Below are positions 10,181-20,425 of a DNA stretch of 64,000 nt, piece after piece. Positions within the stretch are counted from its first letter, which is position 1; the number at the start of each line of letters is the position of its first letter. Both the position numbers and the translations under genes were made by a program. Source of the stretch: Cotesia glomerata (Eukaryota > Arthropoda > Insecta > Hymenoptera > Braconidae); assembly GCF_020080835.1 (NCBI RefSeq), contig NC_058164.1, positions 13,524,142 to 13,588,141 on the forward strand, read 5' to 3'. The notes below the pieces were generated by a model that was not told the DNA's origin, searched no databases, and saw only the letters and a program-made list of their open reading frames with translations.

Positions 10181-11183
10181 TGTTTTGTCGAAAACTATCC
10201 AATGCGGATAATTCCCGTAATTGTTTTAAATTATACGATAAAGTTGGGATTAGGAAATTAAATCATAATACTTGGATTTTTGGGGAACAATTTAGAAGAA
10301 TTTATTTGTCCCCAAAGGAGGAAAACCCAGCTAGGCTGGGAAAAAACCTCCTTGATGAAATTATACAAGTAAATTGTGTATGTGTAAGTGTGAATGTGTA
10401 AAATTACGTTGCAATAACGCAATAGGGGTGAGCTCAGCCGCCTTAGATAGAAAATTATCGATAATTTGAATTAGATAAGTCCCAAGGTGGGAGCTAGTAA
10501 TATCTAATCACTTTGAACTATCTCAGAGTGAGATCTATTAATGTTCAATTGTCTCAAGGTGAGAGCTAATAATATTCAATTGATAACAGAATGTTAGTCA
10601 ATTGAGTTTGATGTTTTTCGTGTAGAAATTAGTCAAATGATTTGAAGTTGGAATTTAATTAATTATAAGCTAAATTAAATAAGATCGTAATTAAATGTCA
10701 ATAATTAATTTAATGTAATTAATTGTTAATATCACGCGTCAATTATGGATTGACTAAAGCCGCGTGGCTGATGCAATCCTTTGTTAACGGTGGCGCGTAA
10801 TGGCCGCGTGGCGTCACTAAATAAATTTACTTGATTTTATTTATGTTAATTCACTGAACTATTGAACTGATTTAAATGAATTGAGAATTTAAAGTATAAT
10901 TGAAGTTAATATAATTATTTATATTTAATGAATAATTTAAATGTTTAAATGAATGTGAGATGTAAGTAAGAAATATCAGAATCGAGAGTAGTCGTACTAG
11001 TACAAAGGTACAAGCACAACTGTTGCAGCCGACCACGTGAGCCGGCTTCTCTACCGCTAACCAAGGCGCGCATGAGCGACGGCCATAGCGTGATATGATT
11101 ATTCCCGAGTTTTAACGATTAAGCCCGAAGGCGCAATTCTTCTTATAAGTATGTGACTAGATCCTTTTCCTAGCGGTTAAACA
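10181..11183 (-). repeat. BEL element 5' LTR (complete, 1003 bp)
   Basis: Complete LTR, reading TGTTTAACCG...CGACAAAACA on the minus strand. The left end is fixed by the primer binding site and the right end by loss of similarity with the 3' LTR copy (both share TTAAACA). Differences from the other LTR are few outside the gap-adjacent stretch, indicating a fairly recent insertion. Confidence 0.9.
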
Positions 11184-11461
11184 CCATGTATGGCAGTAAA
11201 TTTAGTCTAAATGTAAACTTATAATACAGATGAATGTAAATTTTTTAATCGAACCGCGAACTCTTTCCGAAAAATTCCCCAAGAGCCTTGTCCGAAGTAC
11301 ACCGGGAAGAATAATCAGCCAATACATACACTACCAATATATTCGAGTGAAGACGATTCAGAGTAACATAGCTGGATTTAAATTTATATGTGAACCTCTC
11401 CAATTAGTCCATTATCCACATCCTTAATTTACGCCTTAATTAATGATTTCATGTTTCAGAA
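11184..11461 (+). other. Sequence between BEL LTR and glycoprotein relic
   Basis: Contains a short plus-strand open frame (11230-11427, 65 codons) without recognisable domain, and a polypyrimidine-AG acceptor-like site (TTTCATGTTTCAG, ending 11460) one base before the glycoprotein ATG. The latter suggests the glycoprotein was once expressed from a spliced RNA. Confidence 0.4.
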
Positions 11462-13516
11462 ATGGAAATACTATTCCTTATTGTCATGACCATGTGTTGG
11501 AGATATTCAGAGGCCGTAATTGGGTTTGATTGCGGCAGCAAAATTGTAAATATGACTACGATTTCTTTAATTGACATCGATGAATGTGATCTAGAAGAAG
11601 ATAGGGTAGAAATATTTCTTCCAGATATTGCACTGTTGCAACTTAATGAATATGGCCATACTAATATAATACAATGCAAGATTGAAATTCATAGAATCAT
11701 CCAACATTGTGGATGGCAATCATATAACTCTATTGTAAATCAAGGAATTAACGATTATATTTACCCGATCTCTCGCGAGATGTGCCCGGTCGCGCATGAT
11801 CATGGTACGTTGCGTATCGGGAACACTTTCATCGATGGTCTGATAGTGAATACTACTACTACACGTAGTATTACTTTAGCAGGCGGTGTTAATTCCAACG
11901 CTGACTGTACAAATTCACAATACTCTGATCCTTATGGTACTTGGGACAGTGTATTTGTAATAGGTACAGCAAAAATTACTCTCAAATCACAACAGACGAA
12001 AGTTAAAGCAGAAGAGAATAAGATTTATTTTGCATCGAGACACCATTGTAAATTAAATAAGGGTCACTGTATAGAACCCGAAAACGGTTACACGTATTGG
12101 GACTCATTGCCACGAAGGTATTGCATCCCAGATACGTATTCTGTATTGTACAAAGGTGCAACGAATAAACTTAAATCTAAGACTGAGACTGTGTACTCCT
12201 TTAGCGTAAGGGACACTAGTTTTTCTTTAAGTATAATTGGCGCTGAGACCTCATGTGGTTTAACAATCATTCGAACTGAACACCCTAAATTATTTATTGT
12301 TGAAGGTGAAGATCTGGGGTTGTTGTAAAATAGTACCATTGTCAAAACTAATGCTAATAACTTCGATATATTTTTATATGCAAATGCTAAATTTGTGTAT
12401 GTTGAACGCTATATAAGGTCTCAGGTCAAATCTTTGTATTTAGATGTAATAAAAAATAGTTGCAAAATAGAAAAGGAAATGCTCAAAAACACGCTGTCGA
12501 TCGCATCAACACAACCGGACGAATTTGCCTATCGATATATGGAGAGCCCTGGATACATGGCAGTCGTGGCAGGAGAAGTGATCCATATAGTAGAGTGTGT
12601 ACCTGTGGCGATTAAGGTTCAGCAATCCAACAAATGTTATAATAGGATGCCCATCGAACGGGGCAATCAAAGTATTTTCCTTACACCGAGGACTCACATA
12701 ATCACGAATTATGCTACTGAGTTGCCATGTAACTCTCCTTTATAACAACATTACAATTTAGGAAATACTTGGTACAAATTTATGCCAAAACCTGTAGAGA
12801 CTTTACCACCGAAGATACTGAAACCCAGCACTAAGATGACCTGGAATTATCAAAATCCAGCCAACCTAGCTATCGGAGGTATCTATACTCAAGCGGATCT
12901 AGATGAGATGCGTGGGCGGATCATGTTCCCCATGGAGCAAGCAGCAGTGATAGAAACTGTAGCGCGACAGTTCGTCACCGGCTCACAAGGATCACCGTCT
13001 ATCTACAAAGCTTTCAACGAAGACATACTGGAACAACTGGCCGAAAGTGCATGGTCAAAGACTTTGGGAGAATTCACTGGATTTGGAACTTACTGTGCTG
13101 GCATCATTGGAATTGTCATGTGCTTCAACATAGTTAAATTGATCATAGATACCGTCGTTCATGGTTATGCTCTACATACGGTCTATGGGTGGTCTCTGTA
13201 TCTTCTTGGAGCCTTGTGGGATTCTTTCAGCCACTGACTGTTACACCTGGACAGACAGAAGCAAGAAAGAAAAAAAACTAACTCGCCCGTAGTACCAACC
13301 TCAGCTAGTGTAGTTCCAGATGTTGAAAAAGGAGAACAAACACACTCTGGAATGTACCCTCTCCTGACCAATGCCATTGCATCTACTAATTCAACGGAAT
13401 CACCAGCCGATTCATCATCACCAGCCGTTGAAAAAAAATTTGATTGTTTAAAGAAAAAAAATAATAGAATATTGCAATCTAACTTTAAGACATTTAAAAT
13501 CGAACGTCAAATTTAG
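11462..13516 (+). pseudogene. Chuvirus-like (Jingchuvirales-type) glycoprotein relic
   Basis: A single frame of 685 codons carries a glycoprotein of the kind found in Jingchuvirales and in insect BEL-associated env genes. Visible hallmarks: an N-terminal hydrophobic signal-like segment, then GFDCGSKIVNMTT and DECDL, a conserved QCKIEIHRIIQHCGW block near residues 76-90, an SQYSDPYGTWD block near 157-167, many conserved cysteines, a hydrophobic segment near 536-575, and a basic, Ser/Pro-rich tail. The frame is interrupted by three in-frame stops (TAA 12326-12328, TAA 12743-12745, TGA 13235-13237) and ends at TAG 13514-13516; no frameshift is needed. It lies head to head with the BEL element, on the opposite strand, so it is not that element's env. 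It is an endogenous viral or retroelement-captured env relic. The third stop lies after the hydrophobic segment and could be a natural end, with the tail lost. Confidence 0.82.
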
Positions 13517-14067
13517 AAAATCGCATTCGTTTATAACATTTTATTTAATTATTACACAATTTTTTTCGTTATTATTTTATTTTAATTTGGAGATAGTCAA
13601 AAATTTTACGTTCGTTCTAAATATATAGGGAAATAATAATTTTCAATTAAAAAATTTATAATAAGTATAATGACGATCACCGAAAGAAAAATTAATTTAA
13701 CAAAACTAAATTGATACAAAGGACATGCAAATAAATTGTTAATCTGAAGAATCTAAAATTTAAACATAATAAATTAATAAGTTTTAAACAAATAAGTTAA
13801 TATTAAAAAAAAACACTTGTATGGCTTTGTCTATACATAAGTGCGCTTACGTTTTTCAAAGTTTTTTTAAATCACGGGTAGAAGTAAAAGTAAATTGTAT
13901 TGTAAAGTAAATTTAGGATACGTAAAGAATAAATTTAAACATACAAACGAAAAATATCCACTAACCAGGTAGAATTTACATTATTATAACTTTAGTAAAT
14001 TATTTAAACAATTGCCAAGTATTATCTAAAATGAAATTCTTAAATCTTTCATTATGTTCGATATAAT
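13517..14067. other. AT-rich DNA, nothing recognised
   Basis: Very A/T-rich with no open frame, repeat or LTR end that I can support. It follows directly on the glycoprotein frame. Confidence 0.6.
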
Positions 14068-14906
14068 TGTTACGTCCCGGTTTCCTCACAGGTTTTTAGG
14101 TAGCCGGTAGAACAACTAGAGCTGGAGATAAAGATGTTACGACCTCCAGAGTCGTAAGTAGAAGGTTCTCGAATTAACTCCGAAATAACTAACTTCGGTG
14201 AATTTAATTAACAAATAACTTTATTTAACTATTTAAAATACACGTTTAATTAATATGATTTGACAACTGCCGTGAAGTACGTAATGGTATTTCGTAACCG
14301 GAATTTATAGTCTCACGACAAGTATAAGTTATGAAGAGTCTTAAGTGCGTAACTTTAAGATTAAGAAGAGCCTCCAACTACCCGTGCACCCTGCTTATAT
14401 GTCCTCGTCCAAGGGCCGCGCCCTAGGAGGAGTAGGGTTGCGTATCGGGCCCCGAATGTCCTGTTCTCCTGAGTTGATGCGCGTGGCGTTTCCGAGGCCC
14501 ACTCGGATGACGCACGCTGACTCAACTCCAGAGTCCAGGACACGCAAGCGTTCTTTATCGTTTGTTTATTTAGAACATTCCTCGAATGTTCTCGAATATA
14601 CCTGGCATACTCAACGCTAGTTGTCTTACAATGAATCATTCTGGCTTTTCCATTAACATTCTTCGAAAGAAAATGTTAATGTGAACTTAAAAATATTCTG
14701 TTTACTCAGGTGTTGGCTGAGTTTCACTTTTCTTATCGTTTTCTATTTCTAATATTTTAGTATTTAATATTTAACATTTGGAATTCTTTACTTATCATTT
14801 TACAATATTATTTATAAAATAAGAATATTTATGAAATTATTAGAGTTTTGAATTAGCGCGCGTATTTGCTATAGAGACATCTGCGAATGCAGGTGGGGAC
14901 GTAACA
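14068..14906 (-). repeat. LTR of a Ty3/gypsy-like element (3' LTR)
   Basis: 839 bp reading TGTTACGTCCCCACC...CGGGACGTAACA on the minus strand; the reverse complement of the solo LTR at 30034-30896. To its right (upstream in element sense) is a purine-rich tract, so this is the 3' LTR of a minus-strand element. It holds a TATA-like box (CATATAAGCAG on the minus strand, near 14391-14401) and, upstream in sense, alternating GAA/TTC triplets at 14573-14596. The flanks (ATAAT and CGACC) do not match, as expected when the internal region is still attached on one side. Confidence 0.85.
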
Positions 14907-15240
14907 CGACCCTCCCTCTAGACAAGCGTCCCGCTTGTTACTTAGGGGGCGTTGAATTTAATTTCTACTATGAAAAATAATTGAAAATAATTGAAAATTA
15001 TTTCGCGCGTTATGCATTGTCCTAAAAAAATTTTTCAGGTGTTTGCCCTCTCCCAGTAGACTCGCGTCCCTGTGAGTCAAGGTTTACTTCCGAAAAAAAA
15101 GTTTTTCAGGAGTTTGCTCTCTCTCAGTAGACTCGCGTCCCTGTGAGTCAAGGTTTACTTCCGAAAAAAAAAGTTTTTCAAGAGTTTGCTCTCTCCCAGT
15201 AGACTCGCGTCCCTGTGAGTCAAGAGTTGCTTCACTGATT
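14907..15240 (-). mobile_element. LTR element 3' internal region with 71 bp tandem repeats
   Basis: Adjacent to the LTR the minus strand reads AGAGGGAGGGTCG, a polypurine tract. Further in are three tandem copies (period 71-72 bp) of a unit containing AGTAGACTCGCGTCCCTGTG, at about 15022-15235; each copy holds a small GACTC/GAGTC hairpin. No coding sequence of the element is recognisable here, so only its 3' end is represented. Confidence 0.7.
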
Positions 15241-15755
15241 TCGGAATAACTATTTTACCTGTCATGGGATTCTTTTTGTAAATCTTTCTCAATTTTCTTT
15301 AAATGGTAAAATAGTTATCGAGCTTCGTAATTATTTTACGTTTATTTTTGTAACATCGAATTGTTCGCTATGTACTTATTTTTCTAACTAAGTATTTGTC
15401 TGCTTAAAATTTATTTTATGTTTTACTGGAATTCTAATAGCAGCACTCTTTTTATTTGTTGCTTTTATTTTATCATTGCATCTTTATTTTAGGGATTAAA
15501 TGTATAATTTACTTTGAATATCTTCGGGCCTCTTAAAGGTCCTAATCTTTTTATTTTTGGAAAGGAAATAAATGTACTTATCTTTTATCTTTATAATCAC
15601 TTAAGCTAGTATGTCTAAACGTCTATTGCTAAATTAGAAAAAAAAATTTTATGATTATTTTTATAAAAATTGTTATAAACTATTTTATATGTTCTCTTTT
15701 ATTTATTCGTGGTTATTACTAATGTTATGGTTAACGTTTGTTATCTATTTAACTG
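15241..15755. other. AT-rich DNA up to transposon terminus
   Basis: Possibly more of the LTR element's 3' region. It contains a hairpin formed by AATAACTATTTTACC near 15246 and GGTAAAATAGTTAT near 15305. A 75-codon plus-strand frame (15689-15916) crosses the transposon end and is not a gene. Confidence 0.5.
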
Positions 15756-15925
15756 CCCAGTTAGCACAACCAATGAAAAGTTTACGTCAAGTTAATAGTA
15801 TAACTTCACGTAAACCTAGTGACGGAATTGGACATCAAGTTAACAGTAAAAGTTCATGTTCAATAGTTAACGTAAACTTTTGGTCAACTTTAGTGCAACT
15901 CTTGTCAGTTCCGTAGATGCGTGGA
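15756..15925 (+). repeat. Left terminus: TIR plus subterminal repeats
   Basis: TIR CCCAGTTAGCACA at 15756-15768, then at least five variants of the motif in both orientations, for example AAGTTTACGTCAAGTTAA, ACTTCACGTAAAC, AGTTAACAGTAAAAGTT and AGTTAACGTAAACTTTTGG. Confidence 0.8.
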
Positions 15926-16269
15926 GATGACTGTCTTACCGATGGAATTTCATGATGCCGATAAGAATAACTTTAATTTTATCAACATAGTCAGTTTTAA
16001 TACTAGATGGCGCCACGGCCAAACTAGAAAAAAAATTTAAAAAAACCTGAAATTTTTGGAAATTGGCAAAAAATTTTATAATATAATTTCTTTTTCAGCT
16101 TTTTATTTAGGAATAAGATGTTTAAATTATTTTATTATGATTATTTTATATAAATTACATTATTGCAATATCAAATTGCACTTCTTAATTGAAAATTAAA
16201 GTTTTAAAATAACTGAATATTACTTATAAAAAAATAACTGAATTTTAATAAAAAAAAAATATCAAATCT

Positions 16270-19236
16270 TTATGAAGTCGACTCTGGATATTTGTCGATA
16301 TTTTTTCTTGGAACCATCTTCGAGTTCTTCGTTTTCTTCTTCTTTTTCTTTTCTCCATTGTCTTGAAGATTGTCATTGCCATCTTCTTCTTCTTCTTCTT
16401 CTTCATCCTCGTTATTTCTCTTTGTTACTCGAGCGTAAGCGGCTCTCAGGGCTCTTTGAAAATCTATAGTGTGCTGGTTGAACGAGTAACTTGGATGATT
16501 TTTCAATACTATTGCTGAAACATAAAAAAGTTCGAATTATAAATGGGAAGTGTTAAAAGTAACGATATAGTTTTTATTTTAATTTTAAGATAAGGGCTTT
16601 TTAAGGAATTATTTAACTTACTGTACAAATCTATATCCAATTTAGTGCCTTGGAGTGTGTTCATTTTCGTCTTATTCCATTTAAAATAGTTGAAATTAAC
16701 AAGAACTTCATCCTTAATTATGAAATCTCCCTTTAAGAAATATTTTAAATTATCGTAGGGAGAAGACGCAACTCGAAAATGACTTAGATAATTTTTCTGT
16801 AACATACAAAAGGGATAATGATTAATAAAGTAATACATACACATATATATGTATAATATTTAACAACAGTTTTCGAAGTATAAAACGAAAGATAAAGATT
16901 TGTAACGTTTAATAATAGCAAGATCACTATAATTCTTACCAATTGTTGTCTTTTCGTATCCTCGTAACTTTCATATTTCTCTACTTCTTCAATTGTCTGC
17001 ATAGGTATAAAATCAGGTTTACTAAATGTATTGTCTACACCCGCGTTGCTCAGCATCTGCAATGAACTATAAAAATAAATAATATTTTTGTTAATTAAAT
17101 TTTAAACCATCTATTTCACAAATTTTAAACAATTTATGGTTTGAATTTTTTTTATATCCCTTACTGAGATATTAAATTTTAAATAATTCTATTCATCCTA
17201 AGTATTTATCAATATGCTATTCAACTCAAATCGTGTTTTATTTTTTTTTTTAAATTACAAATTGAATTTTTTTTTTATCGTGGAGTAGCATATTGTTACT
17301 TTTATAATTAATGTAGATAATGAAATTATGAATATACATACTCTACTCTTGCTCTAGTATCGTCCAATTTCATTATTACGGAACTGAAATTAAAAAAAAA
17401 CAAAGGTTTGTAAAATAAAGTTAGTAGAAATAAATAGTGTTCTAACAATTTTTTTTATAATGCTAAGTAAATTATACTTACTCCAATTTCTGAGTATTAG
17501 CATTCAACTGTTCATTTACAGCCCTGTTATATACAGTATTAATTATAAATAAAGAAAAATAACTTTTCTATAAAGCAGTTTTAAAGCCAGATCTTATAAG
17601 AAAATATAATCCCAACAATTGTACCATAATATACGAAAATTAATTAATATATAATTTTATTTATTTATAATATAGAAAATTCGTTAATTTGTCAATTGGT
17701 ATGAATCAATTAGGAAGTAATGATGTGCTATCAACTCAACAATAACTATCTAATAACATCTATTGCAACTCTGAAAATGACTAAAAATCAGTACTATATC
17801 TTTCTTATAGGCTTCTCATTATTATTGTAATTAATTTCTAACTCAAATACAAAAGTAATTTATACTAATACATATATATTAAATATAGTAAAGTGTAAAT
17901 AAAATTCTATATTTCAGAAGTGGAAACTTACATCAATATTTGTTTGTTTTCTTCATATACTTTAAATAACTGATCAACTTTTTTTTCAATCGATTCGCCA
18001 TGTTTAGTGTCGACTTTAGCAACTTTTAATGGAATGATTGGAGGGAGTTTCCCACCTAAAGTTTGCTGTCGGGCCGGTGGTACCTGTATTGTATTACTGA
18101 TGGCTGTTGGTTTTGTCATGTTTTCTTTATTGTCGGGATATTTTATTATTGCTGGACTTTTTTTGAAACGATTGGATCTTGTCGATGAAGTTGAAGAATC
18201 ACTGTACTCATCTTCACTGTCATACTGTCTCTATAACAATATGATATTTTAAAAATTTGTTCAATAAATGTAGGACAGTATATAGAGTAAAAGTTTATTA
18301 TTTGTGAGTATTAATTGAACTGTATATTAGCTGAATATTTAGCTGTGTATTTATTAAGCGAAAAAATGTGAAATTTTTTCAATTTTATACTTTACAAAAA
18401 AATTCGAAATTTCAGGAATAGTTTATTTTTCCACGCATATTGCTGATCTTCATTTGAACCTAAATATATTGAAAAAAACGGTAATTGGCGTCAGAGTATC
18501 GAGTCGGTCAACCTAAAAGTAAAGCTTTATTAAGCTAGCTTTATGGAGACTATACACTGTGTGTAGTCTCCATAGCTAGCTTATTTTAAATTTGTAAACA
18601 TGGGACATGAAATAAAGTTGAGGAAATCCTCCGCTAGTGATTTGCATCGTTATATCTGCATTTCCAATTAATTGATTTGAAGGAAAATTCATGATTCCTT
18701 GTTAATGCGACCATTGGATTATTAGATGTTAGTTTCCCGTTGCTGTGAACATTACATAGATAATTAATAATATGATACAGGTAATGGTATTGAGAAAGTG
18801 TACCTGTCTTTATTATTATTTGGTGTTATTAGGATATTAAAGTTAGAGGCTTTGAAATCAGCTTTTTTAAATTACAGTGTTAATTATTATAATCAATATA
18901 ATTAGAAAAAGAAAACACCGTTTTATGAGATATTATTATCTATTAATTTTAAGAGTGACAGTACGAGGCATGGGTCTATCATATACTATATCCGTGCCCC
19001 GTGCCCCGTGTCCCGTGCATATGAAATGTCTGTATAGGTATAGTGTATGTATACACTCATGTCCCATGCCTCATCGGACAAATTCACCCTTAGAAATTAT
19101 AATTTTGAGATAAAATCACAGAAATTATGAAGATTAACATGAAAACAATTATTTTTATAACAAAGCAAATTTATGTATGTTTGGTATGCATTCAAATGTA
19201 AGTAAATAATAAGCAACTAACCTTTTTCGTTTCCAT
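16270..19236 (-). CDS. DUF4806-like protein, seven exons, in transposon
   Basis: Seven exons join into 945 bases encoding 314 residues: 19236-19222, 18230-17932, 17523-17482, 17383-17342, 17066-16940, 16796-16622, 16514-16270. Every intron is GT-AG and all phases match. Start ATG is METKK at 19236; stop TAA at 16270-16272. Residues 1-100 are polar, with an acidic/serine cluster (DSEDEYSDSS) and a basic-proline part. Exons 2-5 continue into a heptad-like region (VDQLFKVYEENKQ, NANTQKLE); exons 3 and 4 are both exactly 42 bp. Residues about 150-267 resemble the DUF4806 domain of insect and cnidarian proteins (TIEEVEKYESYED, FKWNKTKMNTLQGTKLD, RALRAAYARVTKR). The tail is acidic then lysine-rich, nuclear-signal-like. 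Role unknown; by position I infer a DNA-binding or accessory protein analogous to TNPA of plant CACTA elements. A captured host gene is the alternative. Confidence 0.7.
18532..18585. repeat. Perfect short hairpin in intron 1
   Basis: Arms AAGCTAGC..TATGGAGACTA and TAGTCTCCATAGCTAGCTT surround a loop containing ACACTGTGTG. It is ~50 bp, shorter than a usual pre-miRNA, and lies within the first intron of the DUF4806-like gene. It may be a small foldback insertion. Confidence 0.6.
18952..19095. mobile_element. Degraded inverted-repeat MITE
   Basis: Shares with 54798-54955 the blocks GAGGCA(T/C)GGG, TACACTATA and CCGTGCCCCGTG, and ends in CATGCCTCATCGGACAAATTC, a diverged form of the better preserved copy. 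Arms still face each other but have many mismatches. It lies in intron 1 of the DUF4806-like gene. Confidence 0.55.
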
Positions 19237-20425
19237 GTTTGATTGTACTAAAAATGATATCTTAATTTTTATTTACTGAATTTCAGTAATTACAATCAAA
19301 ACTTTTTTATATTTTATTTTATTATATGGGTCTAACCACAAAATTCGCGTGAATACAATTGTAAACGGCACGTGGTAAAAATTTATAATACGATCAAGTT
19401 TGAGATACATCTGTGAACTACGGTATATGCGTCTAAAAAACAACAGCAAAACTACAAAGAGTTCAGTATACAATCTTTTCATGCGACTACAAAGTTTGCG
19501 CAATCGCAGGTGGAATGTGGGGGAAAGTACGGTTGAAGAAGGACGTACACTCGAGTCGCGTTATGAGTTCTCTTTGTGTCTCTCTCATATTAACGTGAGT
19601 CTGGCAAAGGAAAAAAGAAAACAAACCGGACTCATAACGCGACTCGACTGTAGTTATTGGAGTAGGATGCATGTGTGATAGTGTGAGAATCCGAGTTATA
19701 CAGTGTAAAGTATACACATATACATATGTACACGGAGAAACACACACTCACCGTTCCAACTTTCGGCGATCGTACATACGTGTTAGTGAGCACGAAAATA
19801 TTTCTTTATAAATTGTACTCATAAACTCGTTTTTTATTGGAAATTTGGCGTACTAAAAATTACTTGGTTTCAAAAAATTAAAATATAATTTAATAGTTAA
19901 CATTGGCCTTTATTCTTAGGTAATTATGTATTTCAACTTACTTAATATGTAAATAAAACTTAAGTTAACGACTATTAAATCGTACATAAAAACATGTATT
20001 TCATCCGCCATAACCAACTTGGTGAATTATATATTTGGTTCTTTTTTAATGAAAATGAAGTTAACCGACTTTTAAAAATTTAGATAACTTTTTTTAAACA
20101 AACAATTACGAAAATTGAGAAATAAAAAATATTACAAACGATTTGAAAAAATTAAAGGTGAATTTCCGAACATTTTTTTTTATCGTGAGAGGAATTCAAC
20201 TGTTTGGGTACATTTATAACTTCAGTGAAATTGTAAAAAAAATTCAATCAAAAAACAATTAAAATTTATGTCGATGTAAGCAAAAAGTTGATGTTGAAAT
20301 TAATTTAAAAGTAAACATTCCATGTTATCAATATAATTCTTATTTTGTTGTTAAATAACTCAATTATTAGTAAGGTTAGGAATCTAAAATTATAATTGTC
20401 ACTAAATATCTTTTTATTTTTCAGA
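19237..20425. promoter_or_regulatory. Shared region between divergent genes
   Basis: Separates the start codons of the two transposon genes, so it should hold both promoters. A 17 bp perfect inverted repeat (CGAGTCGCGTTATGAGT at 19552-19568, complement at 19630-19646) sits in an unusually GC-rich stretch. At 20412-20424 a T-rich acceptor-like site (TTTTTATTTTTCAG) precedes the transposase ATG, indicating an untranslated first exon somewhere upstream. Exact start sites cannot be read from the sequence. Confidence 0.45.

Larger units (their letters stand above)
3581..11183 (-). mobile_element. BEL/Pao LTR retrotransposon
   Basis: A nearly complete BEL/Pao element in minus orientation: 5' LTR 10181-11183, primer binding site 10161-10178, leader, gag 8275-9576, pol 4428-8226, purine tract ~4335-4346, 3' LTR 3581-4334 (cut by the gap). 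Family assignment rests on the gag zinc knuckles, a Pao-type protease, RT with the BEL motif order, RNase H, an HHCC-DDE integrase and a C-terminal domain of the DUF5641 type. The LTRs begin TGTT and end AACA. Target duplication cannot be checked because the left end is in the gap. Damage is limited: one frameshift near 4920 and an unusual RT active site, so the copy is old or defective but not heavily decayed. Confidence 0.92.

Noticed and set aside
11462..13516. Glycoprotein as the env of the neighbouring BEL element
   Set aside because: Opposite strand and outside the LTR boundary at 11183.
14345..14639. Overlapping frames in both strands of the 14 kb LTR
   Set aside because: They lie in a non-coding LTR and recur as antisense frames in the 30 kb copy.
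16272..16469. Ser/Phe/Leu-rich frame on plus strand
   Set aside because: Antisense shadow of the acidic/Lys-rich last exon of the DUF4806-like gene.
18532..18585. Intron hairpin as a microRNA precursor
   Set aside because: Arms total only ~50 bp and the palindromic centre does not look like a miRNA loop; no evidence of conservation.
19400..19747. Overlapping frames around 19.4-19.7 kb as genes
   Set aside because: They read through the 17 bp inverted repeat and have no motif; the region is better seen as promoter DNA.
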